Of a stretch of 64,000 nt of DNA, positions 26,856 through 35,023 are shown piece after piece. Positions within the stretch are counted from its first letter, which is position 1. Every line of letters begins with the position of its first letter. The stretch is from Deltaproteobacteria bacterium. GTDB taxonomy: Bacteria; Myxococcota_A; Polyangia; HGW-17; JAJRWW01. A model generated the notes under the pieces. That model did no database searches, was not told where the DNA came from, and worked only from the letters and a program-made list of their open reading frames with translations. The stretch lies in contig JAOZUO010000001.1 in NCBI GenBank assembly GCA_029938605.1, forward strand, positions 57,932 to 121,931, given 5' to 3'. A program made the position numbers and the translations under genes.

Positions 26856-27992
26856 ATGAAACGAACGAGCCTGACTGTGTGGTCGCTCGCCCTGTCGGCG
26901 GCATTCTTGCTAACCCTGGCCTGCGGAGGCGACAACCCCACACCGACTGGAGTGTCCAAGCTGGACCTACACCAGGCCCAGACCGGCGGGGTGGATATCT
27001 GCGCCACCTACGAGCTGGGAAGCGATTGCGATCCCTGCGCTGAGCTGGGCTTCTACGAAGATGGCCTGTGCGACGCCGACCTGATTCAGCACGGCATCTG
27101 TCCGGGTCCGGATCCCGACTGTGCCGGCGGTGGCTGCGTCCAGAACGCCGACTGCGACCTGGGCGCGCTGTGCGTGGTGGCCTGTGTCCCGGGCGGAGAC
27201 TGCTCCGGGACCTGCGTGCAGGTAGAAGTGGGCTGCATCTCCGACGCGGACTGCGGCAGCGGTATGCGGTGCCAGGTGTCGGCGGATCTGGCGGTGGGGA
27301 CCTGCGTCGCGGACGTGACCGGCTGCGCGGCGGACAGCGAGTGCGCTGCCGGCGAGCGGTGTGAGATCTACTGTGGCAACGGCTGGTGCGACGGCGTCTG
27401 CCTGCCGGAGATCCCCGGGTGCGCCGCCAACGAGGACTGCGCCGCCGGCGAACAGTGCCAGGTGTACTGCGGCAACGGCTGGTGCGAGGGGGTCTGCGTC
27501 CAGAGCCAGGCCGGGTGCCAGTCCGACGGAGACTGCCTCGAGGGCCAACACTGCGTGGTGACCCCCGACGAGGGCGTGGGGGTCTGCGTGGACGACTACT
27601 ACGAGTGCGACGTGGACGAGGACTGCGGCGAAGGGTTCCACTGCGAAATCTACTGCGGCAACGGCTGGTGCCAGGGAGTCTGCCAAATAGACGACCCGGG
27701 CTGCTCCGCCGACAGCGACTGCGCCCCCACCGAGCAGTGCCGGGTGTACTGCGGCAACGGCTTCTGCCAGGGCGACTGCGTCACCACCGACGGCGGCTGC
27801 CAGGGCGACGAGGAATGCGCCGCCGACGAGCACTGCTTGGTGTACTACGACTACGATGGCCTCACAGGTCACTGCATGGCCGAAGCCGAATGCGACGTAG
27901 ACGCGGACTGCGACAGCTACGAGGTCTGCGAGGTCCACTGCGCAGACGGCTGGTGCGCCGGCATCTGCGCCGCCTACGACATGGTCGACTGA
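26856..27992 (+). CDS. Cys-rich nine-repeat lipoprotein
   Basis: This 378-residue lipoprotein has a lipobox L-T-L-A-C near residue 21. After a short linker come nine repeats of about 35 residues with the pattern G-C-x4-D-C-x4-x-C-x-V/I-Y-C-G-N-G-W-C-x-G-x-C. Most have six or seven cysteines, so the chain is probably a disulphide-linked rod. Short Cys-rich modules of this kind are common on Myxococcota surface lipoproteins. GAGG lies nine bases before ATG 26856. The 79 codons upstream in the ORF track run through the promoter and are rejected. Confidence 0.85.
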   Translation: MKRTSLTVWSLALSAAFLLTLACGGDNPTPTGVSKLDLHQAQTGGVDICATYELGSDCDPCAELGFYEDGLCDADLIQHGICPGPDPDCAGGGCVQNADCDLGALCVVACVPGGDCSGTCVQVEVGCISDADCGSGMRCQVSADLAVGTCVADVTGCAADSECAAGERCEIYCGNGWCDGVCLPEIPGCAANEDCAAGEQCQVYCGNGWCEGVCVQSQAGCQSDGDCLEGQHCVVTPDEGVGVCVDDYYECDVDEDCGEGFHCEIYCGNGWCQGVCQIDDPGCSADSDCAPTEQCRVYCGNGFCQGDCVTTDGGCQGDEECAADEHCLVYYDYDGLTGHCMAEAECDVDADCDSYEVCEVHCADGWCAGICAAYDMVD

Positions 27993-28116
27993 TCAGCCCC
28001 GCGATCCCCCCGCCCGACCGCCAGACCGCCGACCGCCGACCGCCAGACCGCCCGACCGGAACGAACCCCCCTCCCCCCAATGAGTGGTATATTCCGTCGC
28101 TACCCTGGAGGTCCCC

Positions 28117-28539
28117 GTGTCTGAAAAAGAGCTGACCCTTGCACTGTTGGAAGTAGCACAGAGCACTGCAATCCAGATCTTGGATCAGATACAGGAGGTG
28201 GTGCCCCATGCGCTCACCGTGGACAAGGAAGGCCAGGTATCGGTCCCCTACCTCCCCCACGAGCACCTGGAAGGCGTCGGGTGGGAGGACCTCCTGAAGA
28301 GAGCCGCGGAGCACCTAAGGGAGCAGGTGGCTCAGGACGCCGTGACGGCCGTGGCCCTGGGGGTGGAGCTGGAAAACGAGGGCGAGCGCGGGGTGGGCAT
28401 TCAGGTGGAGACTCCCAACGAGACGGTCTTCCAGATCTTCCCCATCGTGGAAAAGGACGGGAAACACTCGCTTGGGGACCCTCTGGAGCCCGACGGCCTA
28501 CTCTTCGAAGACCTGTACCAGCGACCGAGCGCGGGTTAG
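28117..28539 (+). CDS. Hypothetical protein
   Basis: This 140-residue acidic protein has no signal peptide or transmembrane segment. It appears to have an N-terminal amphipathic helix and an alpha/beta body. I do not recognise the family. GTG 28117 is preferred because CTGGAGG sits six bases upstream; the track's 28084 start adds 11 residues without a Shine-Dalgarno. Its stop codon lies inside a 47-bp copy of the 3' end of an alpha/beta hydrolase gene, so the last codons may have been altered by that insertion. Confidence 0.75.
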   Translation: MSEKELTLALLEVAQSTAIQILDQIQEVVPHALTVDKEGQVSVPYLPHEHLEGVGWEDLLKRAAEHLREQVAQDAVTAVALGVELENEGERGVGIQVETPNETVFQIFPIVEKDGKHSLGDPLEPDGLLFEDLYQRPSAG

Positions 28540-28582
28540 GACCCGGTCAGGAAGCGGTCCAGCTCCCACGCCAGGCGGCGGG
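28536..28582. repeat. 47-bp fragment of hydrolase gene 3' end (left copy)
   Basis: This matches the last 15 codons and stop of the hydrolase gene at 55314 with one difference. Read on the minus strand it gives R-R-L-A-W-E-L-D-R-F-L-T-G-S-stop. It lies in the same orientation as the copy at 30350. Confidence 0.9.
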
Positions 28583-28601
28583 TTGCTAGGGGATCAGCGC
28601 A

Positions 28602-29834
28602 TCAAAGTGACCACCATGGGATGGCGTATGCGTCGGGGCGTAGCTGCCGCACTTCCTCACAAGCCGCGACGACCAACCCTGGTCCGATGCGTACGTTCGG
28701 GAAACATGCCGCCAGGCCGTCGAAACCGCGGCAATCTCGACTCGTGGGATTCGTGGTGAGCTTGATTTCAATCGGGTGGAGCACCCCGTCGAGCTCGAGC
28801 AACAGGTCGACCTCGGCGCCGCTGTAGGCTCTGAAATGGTAGAGATTGGGCCGCACGGGCCATGACTCCATACGCCCCAGCAGGTCGAGCAACACCCACG
28901 TCTCGAACAGGGCGCCGGCCAGGGGGTGTGCCGCAACGCCATCTGGCGAGGAGATGCGCTGTAGGTAACAGGCCAGCCCAGTATCAGAAATGTAGCCCTT
29001 GGGTTTTCCGGCGATGCGCTTGATGGCATTTCGAGAGTAGGCCGGAATCTCGATCCACTGATAGGTGGCAGCTGCGATGTCAGTCCAACTCTTGGCGGTC
29101 TTGCGATCCACAGCGAGCTCGCGACCGAGCTGATTGTGATTGATTTCGCAGGCGGTGAGGGCGGCAAGAAGACCCGTAAAACGCCCAAAGGCTTGCAGCG
29201 AAGATATCCGTGCTGACGTGCGCACGTCGCGCTCGACATAGGTTTGCAGGTAGGAACCGAAGTAGTCACTGAGCAGGTGGTCTGGGAGCTCGATGATGCC
29301 GGGAAATCCGCCCCGCCAGATGGTGGCAAAGCTTGATCGCGGGGGACCTGGATCGAAGCCCATTGGATCGAAATCGTCTCCCAGGATCAGGCGCTCGGCG
29401 AGGCCGGGTTCCCCGCAGCGGTCCTCAAGCTCTGCCAGGCACATGGCTTTCAGGTTGAGGATGGCCACCCGGCCTGCCAGGGATTCTGACACGGTGCGCA
29501 ACACGGCTAGGTTCTGCGAGCCACTCAGGACGTATTGGGCCGGCCCGGGGCGACGGTCGACGCGCCGCTTTACCGAGGCCAGCAGCTCAGGCGCATATTG
29601 CACCTCATCTAGAAACAGGGGTTGAGGTTGGTTCTGAAGAAACAGATCGGGGTCGGCCCGTGCTCCGAGCACGTCCTGCACCGGATCGAAGGTGACTGTC
29701 TTCAAGCCGGGAATGCCCAGGTGCTCTACGAGCGTCGTTTTTCCGACCTGGCGCGCTCCCAGCACAGCGATGACAGGGAAGTGGGCAAAAAGCTCGGCAG
29801 CTCGGGCTTCCATGATGCGGGGCAAGTAGCGCAT
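28602..29834 (-). CDS. AAA+ ATPase with DUF4143 C-terminal domain
   Basis: This 410-residue ATPase has Walker A G-A-R-Q-V-G-K-T near residue 26 and Walker B L-F-L-D-E-V-Q near residue 75. The sensor motif L-S-G-S-Q-N follows. The C-terminal DUF4143 domain (about residues 200-370) has the family pattern S-D-T-G-L-A-C-Y-L and a late Y-F/R-x-x-x-G-A-E-V-D-L-L, nuclease-like in appearance. These proteins are scattered, often horizontally acquired, and of unknown function. It is intact, although its surroundings are degraded, and is bracketed by two copies of the hydrolase 3' end. Confidence 0.92.
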   Translation of the reverse strand: MRYLPRIMEARAAELFAHFPVIAVLGARQVGKTTLVEHLGIPGLKTVTFDPVQDVLGARADPDLFLQNQPQPLFLDEVQYAPELLASVKRRVDRRPGPAQYVLSGSQNLAVLRTVSESLAGRVAILNLKAMCLAELEDRCGEPGLAERLILGDDFDPMGFDPGPPRSSFATIWRGGFPGIIELPDHLLSDYFGSYLQTYVERDVRTSARISSLQAFGRFTGLLAALTACEINHNQLGRELAVDRKTAKSWTDIAAATYQWIEIPAYSRNAIKRIAGKPKGYISDTGLACYLQRISSPDGVAAHPLAGALFETWVLLDLLGRMESWPVRPNLYHFRAYSGAEVDLLLELDGVLHPIEIKLTTNPTSRDCRGFDGLAACFPNVRIGPGLVVAACEEVRQLRPDAYAIPWWSL

Positions 29835-29850
29835 TCAGTAATTATGGGAG

Positions 29851-30021
29851 TCACACCCCCAAAAGTAAAGGTTTCGGGAATTGGAATTGGCTTGGCAGCT
29901 TCCTCTTACCGTCCGAGCTCCGAATTAGTGCCGCCGGGCGATTCGATGCCCACCACCTGGCAATGGTTTCGATTTCCTCACGGGCTCTGCGCTCGAGCTT
30001 GATGGAAAGACGGCTGATCAC
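29851..30021 (-). pseudogene. Truncated ParE/RelE-type toxin
   Basis: The frame starts at a GTG overlapping the antitoxin stop. The first 30 residues look like a ParE-family N-terminus: R-R-A-R-E-E-I-E, then A-R-W-W-A-S-N-R-P-A-A. After that the family pattern is lost and the frame ends after 56 residues, about 40 short of a usual toxin. The catalytic/ribosome-binding half is missing. It is not in the ORF track. Confidence 0.6.
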
Positions 30022-30253
30022 AGCTCGGAACGAAGCTGCTGCAGGTGCTCCTCACCCTCTACGACATCGCCGCCCTCGGCGCTCTGTATCCGGGCCAGGA
30101 TCTCCGCCTCATCCTCGGGAGAGAGCTCGAAACCCTCGCTGTTTTCGCCGCTGATCAACACTCCGACCGTTTTTCCCTCGGGGAGGGGATCTCCTCCGAC
30201 GACAATCTTGCCTTCGACTACTTTGCCTACGGTAACGACCGTGTTCTAAGCAT
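30018..30253 (-). pseudogene. Type II antitoxin with disrupted start
   Basis: The minus strand encodes V-G-K-V-V-E-G-K-I-V-V, then D-P-L-P-E-G-K-T-V-G-V-L and F-E-L-S-P-E-D-E-A-E-I-L. This is the common antitoxin type that pairs with ParE-like toxins. The frame opens only at a stop codon (30246-30248). The likely ATG at 30251-30253 is one base out of frame, consistent with a single-base deletion. The 4-bp overlap with the toxin GTG is typical of such pairs. The plus-strand ORF at 30045 is its shadow. Confidence 0.6.
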
Positions 30254-30349
30254 ACTCCGAATCATGACCCGCCACCAGCCTGGCTTGTCCGGGCTACCTT
30301 GGTCATCGGCGCAGAAGAGGTACGTCAATGAGGAGTCGAAAGGAGGGCG

Positions 30350-30457
30350 TTAGGAGGTCAGGAAGCGGTCCAGCTCCCAGGCCAGGCGGCGGGGGTTGGT
30401 GGCGTGGAGGGAGTGCTCACCGGGGATACGCCGTGACTGGAGTTGGGGAAGGGCTTG
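30350..30457. repeat. 108-bp fragment of hydrolase gene 3' end (right copy)
   Basis: This is nearly identical to 55314-55424, with a 3-bp deletion and two base differences. It encodes on the minus strand the last 35 residues of the hydrolase, including the catalytic-His region G-E-H-S-L-H-A-T-N-P. It is joined abruptly at 30457/30458 to the RT remnant. Confidence 0.93.
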
Positions 30458-31038
30458 AAAGCCGTGTACAAGGCGAAGGGAGGCAGGGAGTCGGGACAAC
30501 CCCGATGAGGCCTGCCGCGACTTGTGGAACAGGGTTACCGACCCACGCAATTTGCGGTGCGCCTGGCGTCGTGTGAGCTCGAACAAGGGCAAACGCACAC
30601 TGTCACCAGGGATCGACGGTAGCACAGGTCCACTCGCGACAGAGATGGGACGCGTTCGTGCGAGAGCTTCGGCAACAACTACGGACAAGGAGGTACCAAC
30701 CTAAGCCCCAGCCTTACCCGTGGGTGGTCGAAGGGGACATCAAGGCCTGGTCCGATGAAATCGGGCACCATGCGTTGCTAATGCGGCTGAGAAGACGTGT
30801 TGCGGATCGCAAGGTGACCCAACTGGTCGGAACGTTCTTGAAGGCAGGAGTGATGGCCGAGGAGTAGTATATCCGCACCTCAGCCGGCACTCCACAGGGA
30901 GGCATACTGTCTCCCCTGCTCGCCAACATCGCCCTTGGCGCCATCAAAGAATGCTACGAGCGATGGGTCTACAGGACACCCGCAAAACGTAAGAACGCTC
31001 AGACCAACCCGCGAAAAGCGGCGTATTACGCGCGCATC
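30458..31038 (+). pseudogene. Group II intron reverse transcriptase remnant
   Basis: Three blocks of a group II intron-encoded protein are visible. N-terminal: R-V-T-D-P-R-N-L-R-C-A-W-R-R-V, then N-K-G-K-R-T and G-I-D-G-S. After a frameshift near 30650: V-R-E-L-R-Q-Q-L-R-T-R-R-Y-Q-P-K-P. Then, after an internal deletion of roughly 60 codons: W-V-V-E-G-D-I-K-A and, beyond an in-frame TAG at 30865, A-G-T-P-Q-G-G-I-L-S-P-L-L-A-N-I-A-L. The frame stops being RT-like exactly where Y-A-D-D should follow. No maturase domain or 3' intron end was seen. Confidence 0.85.
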
Positions 31039-31371
31039 GTGGACCGTCGGGCAGGGCGACTTGTCTGTCTCCCCATCCGGCCTGGAAAAAAACGGCCCGG
31101 CTCCGTCTTCGAGGATACGCCCTCGAGCCCAGTGGTGTCCCTAATCCCCGGCCCTCCCGGAACGTTGGTGGCCGGATTCGGCAACGGCGTGTTCGGCCTG
31201 TGGAGCCTGGCCAACGGCATCAACCTGAAGCACCGACGCATGCACGGCTCGGTGGTACACCTGGTCTTCAGCCAGGGAATCCTAGTAGCCGCCATCGAGC
31301 TGGGACAGCACGCAACGCTGGATCTCAGCGTATTCCACGTCCCGTACTGCGAGCTCCTACGCAGGATCTGA
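31039..31371 (+). pseudogene. C-terminal fragment of a propeller/WD40-type protein
   Basis: This 110-residue reading frame is continuous with the RT remnant. It resembles the C-terminal end of WD40-like or kinase-linked propeller proteins of Myxococcota: G-T-L-V-A-G-F-G-N-G-V-F-G-L-W-S-L and a terminal D-L-S-V-F-H-V-P-Y-C-E-L-L. The N-terminal part of any such gene is absent here and the end appears truncated. Family assignment is from memory of the pattern and is tentative. Confidence 0.45.
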
Positions 31372-31468
31372 CGCCGGGTGGAGATCCTCTGGCACACGGG
31401 CCTCCCCCAACGACAGCGCCCCGATCCCCACCACCGCTGCGCCCCCTAAAGGCAGCGACAGCATCCGG

Positions 31469-31503
31469 GTCGCAGGTCGCAGGTCGCAGGTCGCAGGTCG
31501 CAA
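31469..31503. repeat. Five tandem GTCGCAG heptamers
   Basis: Five head-to-tail 7-bp units, the last with one change, lie immediately beyond the stop of the giant lipoprotein gene on the minus strand. Nothing else is seen between 31372 and 31507. Confidence 0.9.
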
Positions 31504-31507
31504 GTCC

Positions 31508-34500
31508 TCAGGGAGTGTGGGCCCCCAGTAAGTGACTGTCCAAGGGCTCGGTGGTCCACTGGGCCGGGTCCCAGGCGGGAGCGGTGATGCCTGTGTTGAT
31601 TCCGGGATTTCGGATAAAGCCCGTGTCGGCACCGAAGATCGCCGCATCCCCGATGACGCCCACGAGGTCCACGCGGTTCGAATCCGGGTCCACGAGCTCC
31701 ACCGCGTCGTTGCCGTTAAAGGAGAGCAAGCCCGAGCTCTGGTCGGCGGTGGCCCCAACGAGGACAGCGCCCGTGTTCGCCAGGACATAGGTCCCACCGC
31801 TGGGCAGGATCACGGAGTTGAGCGCGATGGTCGAAGACGGTGTCGCGCTGCCGTTGGAGTATACTCGGACGGAATAGCCTCCCAGGGAGAGGTCGGAACC
31901 ACTGGCGTTATACAGCTCGGTGTACTTGTTCAGTCCCGTGCCCTCCACGTACTCCGAGATAATCAAGCCACCGCCATCGCCACCGGGGAGCTGGCCCTGG
32001 AAATGAACGATACCGCCGCCCCCCGTGTAGTCGGTGTAGGTCACGAAGAAGTCGTTCCGGGAGGTCCCGTGAATGGACTGAAGGTTCCCGTCCACCGGGG
32101 GCGCCATGGGGGACCAGGCGACGCCGTCGTACCAGACCAGGGTCCCGGCGTCCCCCACGATGAACACGTCCCCCTCGGGCGCAACCCACACGTCACGCAA
32201 ATTCTCCGAGACGGGCACGACCACCTGGGACCAGCTCGTACCATCCCAGTGGAGCACCCGGGCGTAGTCTCCCACCACCCAGACGTCGTCCGGCCCTGAA
32301 CCGCCCATGCTCCTGAAGTAGACCATGGGCATCCCCACCGCGGTGGCGGCCCACCCGGTACCGTCATGGCGCCAGACCTGGTTCCGGCCGGCCACATAAA
32401 CATCGTTTGGACCGCTGGCCCACACTCCGTATAGGTGATCCCCGCCCGGCACGCTCATGGCGCTCCAGCTCGTGCCGTTGTATCGGGTCACGCGGCCGTT
32501 ATCGCCCACCGCGTAGATCTCACTGGCGCTTCGGCCCCAGACCCGCCAGGGACGATAGAAATATATCGGGTCCGCGGACCAACCGGTCCCATCGAAGTGC
32601 CAGAGCGCGTTCGAAGTGGCGCCGGCGGCCCAGACATTGCTGGGCGAGACCCCCCACACACTACGCAGCCCTGACGCGCCGCTGGGAGCCGGCGCCGACC
32701 AGTCCGATCCGTTCCAACGCGACACAGCTCCGCCGCTGGCCACCGCAAAGGCCTCCGTGGAGCTGTCGGCCCAGACACCGTACATACCAATGTTGACATT
32801 GCTGTCGGTGGTCCACCCCGGCCCCTTCCCGCCGAAGTGCAGGATTTTGCCCGCGGTGCCCACCGCGTAGATGTCGTTTTTAGACGCCCCCCAGACCCCG
32901 ATCAGATAAGCCCCCGTGCCGCTATGCTCGGCGGTGTAGGACGAGCCGTCATACCGGAAAATAGTCCCGTACCGTCCGACAAATATCACGTCGTCGGACG
33001 ACGAACCCCAGACCCCCCTCATGTGAGCGTATGAGTTCGCGGGCGCGAGGGTGGTTGAGTGCCACGTTCCATCGTAGTGAAGAACCGTCCGGTAGGTGCA
33101 GGCCGCGTGAATATCGTTCGGGCCAGTACCCCAGAATCCGTAGATCGTGTTCGGAGTGGGCACGGTAACACTGCTCCACGTGCTGCCATCGAATCGGCGG
33201 ACCAGGGAGTACTCGCCGCCGCCCGCGCTAGAGATATCACCGCCGCCCCCGGCGTAAACATTGTTTGGTCCGCTGGCCCAAACCGCCGCCAGTAAAGAGT
33301 TGGTACCTGAGTCCACGGTAGTCCACGAAAAGCCGTCATAGTGCAGAATCTCGTAGGTATACGAATAGGTCGTCGTGCCGGTGCGGGTTCCCCCGACCGC
33401 GTACACATCAGTCGGCGAGATGGCGAAAACCGAGGCCAGGGACTCCGTGCTCCCCGAGGCGTGAGGTGTCCATGCGGAGCCGTCCCAGTGCAGGATCGTC
33501 CCGTTGTCACCTACGACCCACAGATCGTCCGGGCCTATGCCGTGCACGGACCGCAGGTGTTCGGTGGTACCCGAGGGGATGGGATCCCACCGGTTGCTAC
33601 CGCGCCCATGCAGAATTGTGCCGTCAGCCCCTACGATCCAGATGTCGTCCCAGCCGAAACCGAAAACATCGATCAGGGTCACGCTCGTGCCCGAAGGCAG
33701 CGCGGACCAGCCCGGCGAGTAGCAGCCCTGGTAGGTGTAACGACAGTCCGAGGAGCAGCTGAGCCGCCCCGCGTCGAAGCCGTAGAAGTCCACGCAATAC
33801 AGACCCCGTACATCCAGACCGTCGCACTCCTCGGTGCCGTTGACCTCACCGTCGCCACAGTACCTCTGGCACCCCACCACCGGATCGATGGTCTGGCAGT
33901 CCGGACTGCAGGTCAGGTGGCCGGTGTAGTAGCCGTAGTCCACGCAGGAGAGCACTCCGAAGTCCGCGTAGTCGCAGGCCTCCTCCAGATCCAGGACGCC
34001 GTCTCCGCAGCGGCCCTCACACTGACCGAAGCTCGGCTCGCAGTTCGATTGGCAGGTCAGGATGCCACTATAGTAGTCGTAAGCAGTGCAGTCTGCCGCG
34101 TCGAGGTCGGAGCCGTCGCAGCTCTCGTCGCCATTGAGGATCCCGTCCCCGCAGTAGCCCCCGCAGCCAAACGTGTCGATTCGACAGGTCGACAGACAGG
34201 ACAGGGTGCCCGGGTGATAGCCCAGGGACTCGCAGGTGTCCGAGCCGAGCTCGGACCCATCGCACTGCTCCCCGCGGTCGGCGTCGAGGATCCCATCTCC
34301 GCAACCAGCCAGAACACACCCCGGGCGACAGATCGCTCCCGGGTCTACAGAGTTGTTGGCACCCTCGTCGCACTCCTCACCGAGATCCACCACCCCATCT
34401 CCACAGCTCTCTTCGAAGCAGGTGGGCCCGCAGCCGTCTCCGGGGGCCAGGTTGCCGTCATCGCAGATCTCGCCCAGCGCGACGTCAATGACGCCGTCTC

Positions 34501-34951
34501 CGCAGCGCGGCACCTGACAGGTCACACGACAGGTATCCGGGGTCACCGAAGAGTTGGAGGCTCCATCGTCACAGGCTTCGGCGTTGCTTGGATCCACCAC
34601 GCCATCGCCGCAGCGAGGCAGGCGACAGGACTGCCGGCAGGCGTCGGCGATGGCGTCCGAATTGGCGGGCCCGTCGTCGCACTCCTCGGTGCTGTCATCC
34701 ACCCCATCCCCGCAGATCCCCGGAATGCACACCTCGAGGTCGCAATGATATCCCCCCACCCCATCGACCTCACACAGCGTGCCGTCCTCCTGGTCGACGC
34801 AGCTGGTCAGCTGACTGGGCTGGACGCACAGCTCATGCTCCGAGTCGCACCGAAACCCCGGTGGACAGACCTGGCTCCCACAGGGAGTGCTCTGCGAGCC
34901 GACGCAGCCTGCGCCCAACAGAACCAAAGCAGTGATGAAAAATGATCGCAC
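31508..34951 (-). CDS. Giant lipoprotein: Cys-rich stalk, 14-repeat propeller, lamin-tail domain
   Basis: This 1147-residue lipoprotein starts at GTG 34951 (GGAGG four bases upstream; lipobox L-G-A-G-C). The mature N-terminus C-V-G-S-Q-S-T-P-C-G is shared with four paralogues in the window. Residues of about 18-420 are DUF4215-like repeats (C-G-D-G-V-V-D-x, E-x-C-D-D-G). Residues of about 425-990 hold 14 repeats of the type V-W-G-S-G-P-N-D-V-Y-A-V-G followed by I-L-H-W-D-G-x-x-W. Repeat 7 ends I-L-H-F-G-G-K-G-P-G-W. The C-terminal 150 residues are a lamin-tail domain (I-I-S-E-Y-V-E-G, Y-T-E-L-Y-N, V-E-L-V-D-P-D). It follows two kinases and a PEGA gene on the same strand. Confidence 0.93.
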   Translation of the reverse strand: MRSFFITALVLLGAGCVGSQSTPCGSQVCPPGFRCDSEHELCVQPSQLTSCVDQEDGTLCEVDGVGGYHCDLEVCIPGICGDGVDDSTEECDDGPANSDAIADACRQSCRLPRCGDGVVDPSNAEACDDGASNSSVTPDTCRVTCQVPRCGDGVIDVALGEICDDGNLAPGDGCGPTCFEESCGDGVVDLGEECDEGANNSVDPGAICRPGCVLAGCGDGILDADRGEQCDGSELGSDTCESLGYHPGTLSCLSTCRIDTFGCGGYCGDGILNGDESCDGSDLDAADCTAYDYYSGILTCQSNCEPSFGQCEGRCGDGVLDLEEACDYADFGVLSCVDYGYYTGHLTCSPDCQTIDPVVGCQRYCGDGEVNGTEECDGLDVRGLYCVDFYGFDAGRLSCSSDCRYTYQGCYSPGWSALPSGTSVTLIDVFGFGWDDIWIVGADGTILHGRGSNRWDPIPSGTTEHLRSVHGIGPDDLWVVGDNGTILHWDGSAWTPHASGSTESLASVFAISPTDVYAVGGTRTGTTTYSYTYEILHYDGFSWTTVDSGTNSLLAAVWASGPNNVYAGGGGDISSAGGGEYSLVRRFDGSTWSSVTVPTPNTIYGFWGTGPNDIHAACTYRTVLHYDGTWHSTTLAPANSYAHMRGVWGSSSDDVIFVGRYGTIFRYDGSSYTAEHSGTGAYLIGVWGASKNDIYAVGTAGKILHFGGKGPGWTTDSNVNIGMYGVWADSSTEAFAVASGGAVSRWNGSDWSAPAPSGASGLRSVWGVSPSNVWAAGATSNALWHFDGTGWSADPIYFYRPWRVWGRSASEIYAVGDNGRVTRYNGTSWSAMSVPGGDHLYGVWASGPNDVYVAGRNQVWRHDGTGWAATAVGMPMVYFRSMGGSGPDDVWVVGDYARVLHWDGTSWSQVVVPVSENLRDVWVAPEGDVFIVGDAGTLVWYDGVAWSPMAPPVDGNLQSIHGTSRNDFFVTYTDYTGGGGIVHFQGQLPGGDGGGLIISEYVEGTGLNKYTELYNASGSDLSLGGYSVRVYSNGSATPSSTIALNSVILPSGGTYVLANTGAVLVGATADQSSGLLSFNGNDAVELVDPDSNRVDLVGVIGDAAIFGADTGFIRNPGINTGITAPAWDPAQWTTEPLDSHLLGAHTP

Positions 34952-35023
34952 GATACCTCCCCGGGGATTGAACAAAAACGCCCTGTCGAACAAACCCGCC
35001 AAACGGGAGCTGACTGAGCCGGT

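Noticed and set aside
30045-30353. 102-residue plus-strand ORF
   Set aside because: The opposite strand encodes a recognisable antitoxin and toxin start, so this is a shadow.
31672-31695. tRNA-like T-loop GGTTCGAATCC
   Set aside because: It lies in the lamin-tail coding region, and no matching T-stem, anticodon arm or acceptor stem was found around it.
33341-34945. 534-residue plus-strand ORF, and similar ones at 46247 and 49222
   Set aside because: Antisense to the Cys-rich stalks. Their mutual similarity only reflects the duplicated coding strand.
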